From Pristionchus mayeri (taxonomy: Eukaryota; Nematoda; Chromadorea; Rhabditida; Neodiplogasteridae), in NCBI GenBank assembly GCA_036245805.1, contig BTRK01000005.1:35631469-35695468 (forward strand): a DNA stretch of 64,000 nt. Reading direction: 5' to 3'. Position numbers and translations under genes: made by a program. The notes below the pieces were generated by a model. It ran no database searches. It was not told the origin of the DNA and saw only the letters and a program-made list of their open reading frames with translations. Positions 22,372 through 32,710 of the stretch are shown piece after piece. How positions within the stretch are numbered: the first letter of the stretch is position 1; each line of letters begins with the position of its first letter.

Positions 22372-23528
22372 GCTGAAATGTAATGAGATAATTACTCGCA
22401 TTACATGAACAATGCACAACGAAAAAACGTAATTGGTCATTTAAAGTCGCGAACAACTGAGGGTTAGTCTCTTCATAACCTATGTGGGCCTATTGAAAGG
22501 GCGGGAAAAGAAAGCCCACAGTTGTTGCGAGGGCAAACTGTCCAAAAGGAAAGGAGGAGGAGGAGGAGGAGGAGGAGGAGGACTGGCAGAGAGGGTGATA
22601 CGATCAATGCAGTGGGAATGACCTGGCGTCGGTTACATAGAGAGTGGGAGAGATGGTCGGGTCACACCTTTATTGCTTGTACCCTTCCAGAGTGAGGGTG
22701 GACGTTTGCCCCCTGGTGCAGTTATCTCGTTGCTCAAGAGAGGGAGCGAGAGAGAGAGGGGGGGGGGAGAGTGGAAAGGCAGGAGAGCAAGGGCCAAGTA
22801 CCACCATAATGGGACATCTCAAGCAGACCCTCTGGCTGGTCTTGATCCAACACAGTGGGAGTGGTTTCGGATCATTTGAATGCGCGCCATACCTCTTCCC
22901 ATATCTCGTTTCGAATGGCAGACGCTTTTCAGGACTAATCACTAGTCCTAAAAACAGAAAGTGAGGAGCATGCCGCCCAAAAAAAATGAAGAGAACACCT
23001 AGGAAAAATTAGGCTTGGGATGATGGGCCAATTTTCGCTGCTCAGTGTCTATATTGTTTTGGAAAATCTAAAAGATACGCCCCGATTTATATGTGATCTC
23101 TCACTCTCTATCTGATCGGTGAGAGAGCGTGAAAAATTTGGAGAGTCAGCGCATTTACAACAAGTATCGTATTTCACAATAGTAATGAGTGGAGTACGGC
23201 ATTGTGCGCGGTTGGAGACGTGGAAAGAATGAAGAAAAGCCTGGAAAATATAAAGACAGGAATAATAATTAAATTTTCTACTATTGAGTGCTGTGGAAGG
23301 AGAATGGCTTTTAAATGATTTTCTCAAACTTTTTCTTACTTTCGTTACTATTCCACATGGATTGTGCGATGAACAACATAAGAAATACTTGTGTAGCAAT
23401 TAAAAATTCGATCGAAACTGAACTGATACAGAATCGATGGATGTAAGTTTAAAAGCGAAAAGTGAAATGTTAACAAAGAGACGGGATATCGAAAGGGATA
23501 ATTCTCATCTGAGAAGAATCGTATGGTA
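22372..23528. other. No gene seen; purine-rich repeats
   Basis: 5' flank of the preceding minus-strand gene. A (GGA)n stretch lies at about 22551-22582 and a G-run near 22760. No exon supported. Confidence 0.4.
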
Positions 23529-25080
23529 TCAATTATCGGACAATTCCATCAAACGGACGCAAATCGCCGCTTTCACTTCATTCGAGAACGAATCGAACTG
23601 ACGAGTATGCCGAAATATAACTGTAAGCTAGAGGCAAATGCTCATCACATCTTCGAGACAGAGCTCGTGGACACTGCTAGGGCAATAGATACTGATATTA
23701 TATTAGGCTGGAAAGAAAGTAATGTTAGATTTGGACCCTGATGTTTAAACCTGCATAATCTTCTTTGTGTTAAACACCTCAAAATAACTTGGTAGCATAT
23801 ATTAGGGGATTAATTGGCCAATGTAAGCATATGTTCAAATCGCATCAAACATTAAGGGTATAAGTAAAAAATAAAATTTTACAAAATGTGATATTTTCAC
23901 AATTTTCAAAAATAGTTTCAGCCGCTCGTATTTTGAGGTAAAAAATAACTGAATATCCTCATCTAGTATAGTGCGAAGCCTGTTCGTAGTGCTCTCGAAA
24001 AATAGGTCTGAGGTCACGCCTGCCTCAACATGGTACGATTTTCAGACCATTGAATTCACACCTTTCCAAGGTAACAGCTCTCAAGCGATAATGTGTCTTG
24101 ATTCGAAGTCCATTCAGACTGGCTTATATATAAGTGCGCTACTATGGTACGCTATAGTGCCATATATAATGGAGAAATATTTGAACTTTCGCTCTCTCCA
24201 CTTCTAGAAAAAACAATTTTCATTATTGCCTAATACAAGCCAACTTTGCCAAAATTGTGATTTCTGGTGCTCATTGAATGGATACATCTCCTTACAAGGG
24301 AATATTTCCCTGACTTAGCCCAGCCGAATATTTGTAGATAAAGAGTAGATTTAACAGTTAACCACATATGGTTGGACTTTCTACCAATTCTGGGAACAGG
24401 AAGTTGTCAAATATTCGAATTTCGATGATCAAATTTCATGGTCAGGGTGATGGACGCTGCATATTTTGGTGGAAGAATTACATCCTTACGTAAATACAAT
24501 TGTATGCTGCCCATGAACTGAGCTTTCCGTTTTACTACATTTGAGACCCATACATCTATTGTGACGAATACGTGGTAATGACAAGCGTTTCTCTTGACGT
24601 TCCGTGGGGGTCAAGTTTCCAAAGGAAGGTATTTTAAACATGATTTTGGTAGAGGATCAGATTCAAAAGATGTATAGTGATATACATATTTAATACATTT
24701 CACAGATGCCTTAACATTTGCCATATATTAGCTATCCATGGATTGCTGAGCCAAAACTTAATCAGGTGAGCATCCCAATGATGTATCTTTGACTTCGTCC
24801 TTTGGCTTCTATACAAATCGGATTAGGTTGAGCTAATGTGCGAAGGAAAGAGTATCCACGTGCGCAACGAGCATACATAACAATATGATAATCAGGTGGC
24901 AATAAAAGATGTGGTATCGCAAAATCGAAATTTTGAAAATCTAACATTACTTTCTTGCCAACCTGATATTATAAGCGAAAGAAGTGTGCATGAGCAAGCT
25001 CTTTGAAAAGAAGTAATAGAAACCTTCAGATCGAATACATCATCCAGTGTTTCGAATGATTATAAAATTACGCTCTCGGA
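23529..25080 (-). pseudogene. MATH-BTB gene remnant
   Basis: The last-exon homologue of the neighbouring MATH-BTB genes is at 23609-23529 (HTRQFDSFSNEVKAAICVRL, stop). It is preceded by TTTCGG where the intact gene has TTTCAG, so its splice acceptor seems lost. A second piece near 25070-25022 (ETLDDVFDLK before a GT) matches exon 10 of the intact copy. A stretch at about 24947-24765 may be a diverged BTB segment. No complete reading frame can be assembled. Confidence 0.55.
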
Positions 25081-25264
25081 ATGATATATCGAATAACGAT
25101 TTGGTGAAGCGACGAGCAAAACGTTCAAAAACATATTTATCACACTCAAAATTGAAAAGCATTCAAGGGCGAAAAAGAAAGATTGAAGGTTGAATGAGAG
25201 ATCGCATGAGTTAAGTTATGGAGAGTATTGTCAGGGCGAATCGGGGATATACTTCTTGTTTCAT

Positions 25265-28027
25265 TCATTTCCCCGACAACTCCATCAGGCGAACGCATAT
25301 TGCGGCTTTCAAAGTGTCAGAGAATGAAACGAACTCGCGTGTATTCTGAAACGAATATGCTGTAGCAATCATGACGAATAGGTTATCGAAAAGCTCCCGA
25401 ATTTCCAAAATAAATATAATAGTTTTTAAAAAAAATACCCTCAGAGTGAATACTTCATCAAAAGTATTGAACGTCTTCAGACAATTTTCCTGAAACAATC
25501 ACTATATCAAACCTCGCTTTGACTGATTTAGCAAACCCATTGAGTACAATGCTTTGATGAATGACAATTATCTTTTTGTACTTACCCAACAACCGTGAAA
25601 TTTCATGGCAAAAGTGACAGAGCATGCCAACAATAGAGTGGGCGTGATCAGGGACCCGTGCAAATTCAAATAATTTCTCGTATGTTGGGTAACTTAAAAA
25701 TTTGCTCGCACCAGAAGTCTCCCAAGCCGGAATTTGTCAGAGTACTCCATTTTGGCCAGTCTTGTAATTCTATCCGTCTTGATCAAATAACTCTCCGCCT
25801 TCCCCAGAATAGACTGAGATTAAATGAATATTTCACTTAAATCGAGATTTTATTACTTACATTAAAAAAGGGTTCCCACGAGTCTCGCCGACAACAAAAT
25901 GGCACCATGGGGTTATAGAGGGCGCTTTTCCGATCAGAAATCACTTGGTTTCAAGTTAAATAAATGCCTACAAGCTGCACAATTAATTTCTAAAGTACAT
26001 TGAAAATGCAGGCAAATAAAAAATACTGTAGGCATTCAAGCCATTGATTGAGAAAACGGCCGTTGGATTCGGAAAAGACGGAATTTCGAAATGCACGCTG
26101 CGTTACACCACGTTGCTTAGCATCGGTTTTCTTCCTTATTATTGAGTTTAATGGATTTTTATTGTGAAAACACGGAATGTGCGATCCAGTTTAATGCAAT
26201 TTACATAAAAATATAGTCGAATTAGGCAAATAGTGCTATGCGCAGAATTTTCGAAAACCACCGTACAGTACTCAGCATGCAGTACAGTCGTTGTGAGAGT
26301 CCATGATTCTGTTTAATGGGAACCCTTTTTTAACTTGAAACCGATCAGCGAGTTCCAGAATGTGGCCGACAGTCCGGGCTGAAATTAATTATCTGAAATT
26401 TCGTGGTAAACCTTTATGATGATTAAGATAACTTCTTTGATGTGTGCACCCTTGGATATTTGAAATCAAGACATGAATTCAATCCGTAATCGAAAAAAAT
26501 ATTTGTATTTTGTATAATGTGTGAGCTCACGCAAGATCTCCGTTGACGTTGGATAGACAACATTCAGAAAATCTTCGAATTGCTGAAATTGTGGTTTTTA
26601 GAGGGTCACTGATGAAAGCGCCTCTACTTACATCATATTGGGTATCCTTAATCTGAATTTCTTGTTTGTCTTTCTCTTCGTATTCTCCAAAGAAAAGATT
26701 CGTGAAGACGGGCGAATGAATGGATAGAAACTGGAATAAATTAACAGACAATAAATTATTCAATATTGATGTTTAAACAATGAGTTGTTCTTCGTTTATA
26801 GTATATAGGGAATGAGTTTGAAATTCTATTTCCTTTTCTTCATTTTAGGCACTATCTACAGGCCGAACTGCGAGAAAGCATGCAAAATAAATAAACCGCG
26901 GGTTCGTTCCTTAAACTCTACTAAGGACAAAAATAAAAGAAAATGAACTTTGCCTCCCCAAACACGGTCGCAGAGAACTTTCGTGAGTATTGGAATATTT
27001 TGCCGAATATTTAGTACAAGTAAATAGTGAACCTGCTTTGAGACATGCAACCGTTTTCCATCTACTACAAGAGCCACGCTTGTTAGCATATCAATGGGCT
27101 TAGTGAAATCAATTTGATTCATTCTCCTGAAAGCAATTCTTAAAATCTTTTTTATTCGATTTAGACACGTGAGCAAGTTTTCAAATAGATAAAATCCCTA
27201 AACCTCATTCCAGTGACTTTATGAACCCAAATTCGCGCTTGAAAAACGAGAGCTCCATCCATAAGGAATTCCTGAAAAAAATCAAGAAATAAGTTTTTAT
27301 TTTCCAACGATGGAGGCGGTAAATATCTATACCTATATATAAAGCGCTGTGTGTGTCTGTCCGTCTGTCCGGATTGCGAAACTATTGCGAAACAATTGCG
27401 AAACATGGAGGGGGGAAGTCAACAAGTTGCGAAACGAGTGATTGCGAAACCTACTCCGCTAGTACGGGACCCCCGCCGAAGGCGGGGGGCAGCCGGACTA
27501 GTATATTTAATAAGATCGCGATATGTTCAAAGAAAACAAGCTTTCGAAATATTACATTTTCCTCATCAATGACGACGCTCCATTCAAGGTAGTTGTAGAT
27601 ACCCATATAGCAAACCTTCATATCGGTATGATCAGTCATCTGAATGCAGAATTTTTTTCAAAAAATAGTTATTGTCCACAAAATACCTTCTCTTTATGAA
27701 TATTTTCCTCATTTTTATTGATTAGAACGAATTCGGTCGTTAATTCACAACCCCAATCTGCATGCTCAGACTCCCAATTGCAATCCACATAGACGCCAAT
27801 GCATTTAACATTGTCGCAACGCCTGGAGCATTCTGTCTCTACATGTAGTGTCCTGAAATATCGCGCGTATTTTATTACAAGGTTCGAATTTGCAGTATAC
27901 ATGGACTAGAGGAATACAATGCATACCATGGAAATCCCTTGGCAAAGTGAGTATCAGACTCAATAGGTGTCTCCCCCAGTTCCATTGCATTTTTAACCTT
28001 CAGCTCAATAACCAGATCAGGCGTCAT
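25265..28027 (-). CDS. MATH-BTB protein, intact 11-exon gene
   Basis: Exons: 28027-27927, 27852-27687, 27639-27556, 27271-27204, 27126-27033, 26730-26632, 26582-26531, 26378-26335, 25813-25712, 25489-25439, 25345-25265. All phases agree and give 313 residues. Exons 1-4 hold the MATH domain (start MTPDLVIEL; ADWGCELTTEFVLIN). Exons 5-8 hold the BTB domain (FTKPIDMLTSVALVVDGKRL, IHSPVFTNLFF, FEDFLNVVYPTSTEIL). MATH-BTB proteins are substrate adaptors for cullin-3 ubiquitin ligases: BTB binds the cullin, MATH the substrate. This family is greatly expanded in Caenorhabditis. Intron 3 contains a small Helitron. A TTAA-flanked element sits one base inside the donor of intron 8, leaving GTTAAA in place of GTTAAT. 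Exon 3's donor is the least certain splice site. Confidence 0.85.
25866..26329. mobile_element. TTAA-flanked MITE (piggyBac-like)
   Basis: 464 bp with inverted ends AAAAGGGTTCCCA / TGGGAACCCTTTT and TTAA on both sides (25862-25865, 26330-26333), the target duplication of piggyBac-type elements. No coding capacity. Inserted at the splice donor of intron 8 of the MATH-BTB gene. Confidence 0.8.
27325..27500 (+). mobile_element. Small non-autonomous Helitron
   Basis: 176 bp, starting TC (TCTATACCTATATATAAAGC) and ending CTAG, with a GC-rich hairpin (CCCCCGCC GAA GGCGGGGG) about 10 bases before the end. It sits between a host A (27324) and T (27501), as Helitrons do, with no target duplication. 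The interior repeats TTGCGAAAC several times. The 5' end matches that of the large Helitron at 42925-45501. Confidence 0.85.
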
Positions 28028-28712
28028 CTGAAATATTTAAACACTATATCCAAGAGAACGCTCCGATCAATATTGTGGCAAAGCTATGACAAAACGAGGG
28101 AGACATTAGCCGAACGACACCTGGATACGATCGCATAGAACGCAGAAAATTCAATTTGCACGATTCATAATATTAGCACTGACGTAAAGCAAACAATGAG
28201 AGAAAGTGAAGAAGAATGTCCGAAGGAATGCAGTTGGATGAGGACGCGGAGAAACGGAGAAGAGAATGCGTCGCTTAGAGTCATCCTCCCACTAAATGTC
28301 AAAAGGGTCAAACAAAGTGAGAAGGCGCCGCCAGTGGGTATTTTCGAATTGTATTTTGTGATGGACAACTTCAATATTAATTTATATCAAATTTGAAAAT
28401 TTAACAATCCAGATTTATTGTGAATGCTGATTATAATGACAAGCAAAGATGAGAGGAACGTGCATATTTGCTAACACTAAATAGAAGGGAGTCGTGAAGC
28501 GATCCGCAAATCGATCGCAGATTTCATTTCATCGGACAATGCGCAAGGCTAGCATGAATCAGAATGAGAATGAGAATGAATCTGAGTAGTATTTGAGAGT
28601 GACTTATTCCTCTCAAATGTTTGCACCCCTGCCTTCATTCCTGCCCACACGTATCAATGTACTATAAATTCTAAAATTCGCATAATCTTAGGGTCGTGAG
28701 GTGAGTATGACG
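28028..28712 (-). pseudogene. Spacer with a BTB-gene C-terminal remnant
   Basis: Around 28550-28480 (complement) a short piece reading LSDEMKSAIDLRIAS matches the last exon of the two neighbouring MATH-BTB genes. It is the only recognisable part of what was probably another tandem copy. The rest of the interval shows no exon. Confidence 0.45.
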
Positions 28713-30240
28713 TCATATCGAGAGATAGGAAGACATTAGAGCGACTTGATCATTCGATGCTTTGATGAGGTCCAAGACTCGATCGCAGATTGATGCTTTC
28801 ATTGCATCAGAGAACGTGGCATACTGAGGAGTCGACTGTAATTGTAAACGTTTAGACGCTAAATAAGATATTCAAGTTGAACCTTGAGACCTCCGATTTC
28901 GAGCGCACGGTAAGCATTGAGACAGTGGTCCTGAAAAAATGCAATTTGTTTATGTTCCCAGCTTGGCAATTCGGTGAACTATTCTTCTCTCTGACCGAAA
29001 ATGTATTTTTGATCGAAAAATTAAAGATTTTTGCAGAAATGAAAAATAATCTCAATATTACCCTAAGTTTCTCGAGTCTGTACATATCAGCAAGCTGCAG
29101 ATTCTCTACCGAGTCGAACTTCCTTGAAGCCAGAAGATGGTTTTCAGATTCGTTCTTGAGGTCCTGGAAATACATTTTGTGGAACAAATAAGTATTAATC
29201 ATGATATTTATGAGCAAATTCTAACTTCCATCAAGAAATGGTCAGCAAGCTTGAGGACGTGAACGACTGTAGAATCTATAAATTCGATTTTGAATTGTGT
29301 ATCAATAGCATTGGGGCCGGCTCAAGATGTTATGTGAGTAAAGCTAAGGAGTGAAGCTACATCATTCTAATTATGTTTAGATACATTTTTTTTAAATGAG
29401 AAACAACCTTTGATTTTCGCGAATCTCAAATAGGTCAACTGAAGAAGATCAACGAATTCCTGATAATAATTCAGTATTGAGTGTGACTATAAAATTTCAA
29501 ACATCATAAACAACGTCTTGTATCTCCACTTCTAGTTTGTCCTTTTCGGCGAAATCTTTGTTCAACATTGCAGCAAAAACGGGAGAGTGGACAGACAGAT
29601 GCTGCAAAACATAAGATTGAATTATTATTGAATTCTGAATCGTTCGCGATTGGGATCAATTAATGAATTTTGAATTTTAAAAGGCTATATGGGAAAGGGA
29701 AGATATCGATTTTGGGAAAATGAGCCCAAAAACTTAAAAACATCGATAATTTGATAACATTTGCATTAACGTTTTCCTCACAAGAAATCGTGAAACTTGA
29801 AATAATATCTACTTACATCCTTGGAAACTAAAAGTTTCTTGTCTCCTAAGATCAGAGTGACACTGTTGGCTTCACATGGAGAGCAGAACTTGGTGATATC
29901 AATCGATGTCGGCGCGAAACCTCTTTAAGATAATTATACGATTGGGAGCTATTGTTGCAAAAAAATGCTCACCTTTCTGAACCGATGATGGCAATGATGA
30001 ATTCGACGATTATTTTGTTGTTGAGAATATATTCCTGCAAGAAATGACGATTTAATTTCATAATAAACTGACATTTCTTACGTTCATTTCATTTTTTGCT
30101 TGAACTGTGTGGTCGTCATCGAATGTACTTCACCTTAAAATATTTAAAATAATTCAGTATTTGATTCATGTCCAATAAATATCTTCCGATGATTTGGCTA
30201 CTACCCCACTCCCAATTTCGAAATATTTTAAGGAAACATT
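28713..30240 (-). pseudogene. MATH-BTB gene, 3' part (exons 3-11), split by a Maverick
   Basis: Exons 4-11: 30034-29973, 29922-29817, 29601-29503, 29459-29408, 29266-29226, 29163-29062, 28930-28883, 28835-28713, ending MSSYLSI. All phases are compatible, and exon lengths are equal or near-equal to the intact copy at 25265-28027. Exon 3 (about 30240-30134) carries the MATH motif NWEWGSSQII. BTB sequence is visible in exons 5-8 (SVTLILGDKKLL, HLSVHSPVFAAML, VLKLADHFLME). Exons 1 and 2 lie 18 kb away at 48319-48654, beyond the Maverick. No AG acceptor is visible between the Maverick end and exon 3, so normal splicing looks impossible. Aside from that, no stop or frameshift was found. Confidence 0.8.
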
Positions 30241-30256
30241 TTTTTTTCGTTAAAAC

Positions 30257-30262
30257 GTATAC
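30257..30262. repeat. Left target duplication of the Maverick
   Basis: GTATAC immediately before the terminal AG of the Maverick; the right side has GTATAA at 48280-48285 (5 of 6 match). Mavericks make 6-bp target duplications and have AG...CT termini. Confidence 0.7.
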
Positions 30263-30587
30263 AGTATCGCCGGAAAGTATTTGCGCACTTTTTCTTTCTG
30301 CCGCAGTTTCTGAACCCGATGACATATCGAGCTGAAATTTCAGCTATGAGTAGCAAATTCAATGGGGAATAAGATGCGCTTATTGCGAACTTATGCAAAT
30401 TTCTCCCTGTTGCGTAAAGATGACGCAATCGCAGTCCACTTTATCGAAAAATTATATTTCTCTGGAGATTTTTTATATCGGTCCAACTTTCTGAGTTTTG
30501 AGAACCATACTTGTGATATCCAGAAAACAAATTTCAAGTTGATACGACATCGCATCAGCTTGCTGCGCTTGCTGCAAATTTCAGGCC

Positions 30588-31291
30588 GCAAACTCATAAC
30601 TTCGCTCCCAGATCAGCTAGAGACTCGTTTAAAGCGTCAAAATGGTCGTTATCATGACCCTAGAAGAGCCTGAAAGATTGGTGCCGATTGCTCATCATTT
30701 GCTCTCAGGGCACGAAAAAGTCACTTTTTCAGATGACTCAGCTTTGGGGGTGTACAATTCCATGGCTGAATTTGCATAAATTGATTTGCATAAATTTTGG
30801 TTTCAGGACCGGAAGGTGCCAAAACCATCACAGAATCGATTCCCAACTTTTGGTGGAGCTGGCTTCACTTTCCGGGCCGTAGCGAACGATTTACGAACGC
30901 GCGCCCCTGTCTAAATGCACGCTCTCTCTTCGCGCCGCTCTCTCCCCACTCTCTCACCCTGTAGAGAATATGCGCGCGGTCAAGAGGGGTGCGCGTTCGT
31001 AAATCGTTCGCTACGGCCCGGAAAGTGAAGCCAGCTCCACCAAAAGTTGGGAATCGATTCTGTGATGGTTTTGGCACCTTCCGGACCTGGAACCACAATT
31101 TAAGCAAATTCAGCCATGGAATTGTACACCCCCAAAGTTGAGTCATCTGAAAAAGTGACTTTTTCGTTCCCTGAGAGCAAATGATGAGCAATCGGCACCA
31201 ATCTTTCAGGCTCTTCTAGGGCCATGATAAGTACCATTTTGACGTTTTAGACGAGTCTCTAGCTGATCTGGGAGCGAAGTTATGAGTTTGC
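30588..31291. repeat. 704-bp foldback element in the Maverick terminal repeat
   Basis: A palindrome with ends GCAAACTCATAACTTCGC. The matching position in the right terminal repeat lacks it, which shows it inserted after the Maverick arrived. It shares a CTCCCAGA..AGCTAGAGAC box with the foldback element at 3600-5154. Confidence 0.85.
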
Positions 31292-31376
31292 TAGTAGTGT
31301 GTACAGCATCTCACATACGGATTCGGCCTGACCTTGAACTTTTGAACCTTGACCTTGAACTTTTGATCTTTGATCA

Positions 31377-31480
31377 TACCCTCCGGGCATAATCCTGGAA
31401 ATGCCCTCCGGGCATAATCCTGGAAATGCCAGCAGGGCATGATCCGGGATATGCCCTCCGGGCATAATCCAGGATATGCC
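31377..31480. repeat. Short tandem repeats with ATGCCC hairpins, left
   Basis: About four copies of a 25-bp unit containing ATGCCCTCCGGGCAT-type palindromes, the counterpart of the longer array at 47640-47870. Confidence 0.75.
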
Positions 31481-31801
31481 CGTATAGGTGAAGCCTCCCG
31501 AGCTTCATCCAGGTTTCTGCTCCTCTCACCCGAGTCGCCTCTTGACTCGCACCCCTTTCCACCCTTTTAGAATTCGTGCTCTCTGGACACGCCGGGTAAG
31601 AAACCCCGTTATGGGAGAGGCGGAGGCGCACTCAAGGTCGCATAGCCGCTCCCCCCCGCGCTCTGACCGGCAGTGCAGAGAGGCGCCTCGTCCTTGGGAG
31701 GGAGGGAGGAGAGGCGAGGGGAGGGAAAGAGAGAGAGAGAGAGATGCCTTCCCCCCTCCTCCTCCAACCTATGGGGGTAGGAGACCGCAACACTTACCGT
31801 A

Positions 31802-32090
31802 ACATGAAAGGTATGAAGCACTCAATCGTAAACTGTCTTCTTTTGACTACGGGCGTGAGTGAGTAGACGTGCACCGAGAGTTCCCAGGGTTGCGTGACTA
31901 CTAATGGTTGCGCCTCCCAAGTGTAGTGCTCTAAAGAGTCCTTTGCCGCGTCCTTGAACAGGGAAACGAACTTGGGGAATGGTGTGTGCGAGGTAAAAAG
32001 CGAAACCTCTACTCTATTGGCGTCAGTTTGTCAGCACAGCTCTAGAGTGAATAGACTTTCATCTCGCTCGTTTACTCTAAAGTTTAAAAG
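31802..32090. other. Maverick leader region
   Basis: Non-coding sequence between the terminal repeat and the first Maverick gene, presumably with its promoter. No clear TATA element. Confidence 0.35.
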
Positions 32091-32595
32091 ATGCGCCCCT
32101 CGAGCCCACCTGTGGATAAAACACTTGTAGATGTCGGAGGTAGTTCTTCGGTTGACCCGCCTCGGTTGTCTGAAGTTGCTGTGGAAAGGTGATGTTTACT
32201 TTTAATAAGTGGTGTTTTAAAAGTGTAATTGTAGTTACGAAAAGGCATCAGAGGAAGAAATGAATAAGGAACGGGTCGGTAGAGGAAAAGGACAAACCGG
32301 CAGAGGGTAAGTCCCGTGTCTTAGTCATATTTGTTCTCTTTTTTTCAGAAAGGACCCCGTACTTCTTCGCCGACATTATGGTGTAATGGTCAGTAGTTTT
32401 TTCCAACATTGTTTGGTGTACGAATTGTTTCAGAAGCTCCGGCAGTCCAGACTTACCGAGCATTTCAAGGACTACAAAGTTGAGCAGCACCCAACTCGGA
32501 GAATTCATGAATATCAGAGGCGTTGCCAAAGGCTAAGAGCTCAGTCTCGTAAGCATACTGTAGTTGACCTACTAAAAATGTCCATCGAAAAGTGA
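32091..32595 (+). CDS. Maverick small basic protein, four exons
   Basis: Exons 32091-32188, 32235-32306, 32349-32388 and 32434-32595 join in phase to 123 residues, with introns of 42-46 bases that have good donors and TTTTTCAG/GTTTCAG acceptors. Start chosen at ATG of MRPSSPPVDK. The protein is hydrophilic and basic with a Gly/Arg patch (RVGRGKGQTGRGK) and an Arg/Gln-rich helix (EYQRRCQRLRAQ). No stop or frameshift is seen, so this is one of the few undamaged Maverick genes here. I do not recognise a family. Nucleic-acid binding is possible from composition only. Confidence 0.65.
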
Positions 32596-32710
32596 TAAAG
32601 TGTTAAACCATGTGTTTATGTGCTCGCCCGGTTCCTACTGTACATGGGACGAGGGTAATCAAGTGTGGGTCAAGGTCGCACAATCGGTTAGTTCAATTTT
32701 CTTTATCGCG

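Larger units (their letters stand above)
30263..31801. repeat. Left terminal inverted repeat of the Maverick
   Basis: Inverted copy of 47310-48279, interrupted by a 704-bp foldback element at 30588-31291. The inner limit lies at the shared TTACGGTAAGTG block. The arms differ by scattered substitutions and indels and in the number of internal 25-bp repeats. Confidence 0.85.
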
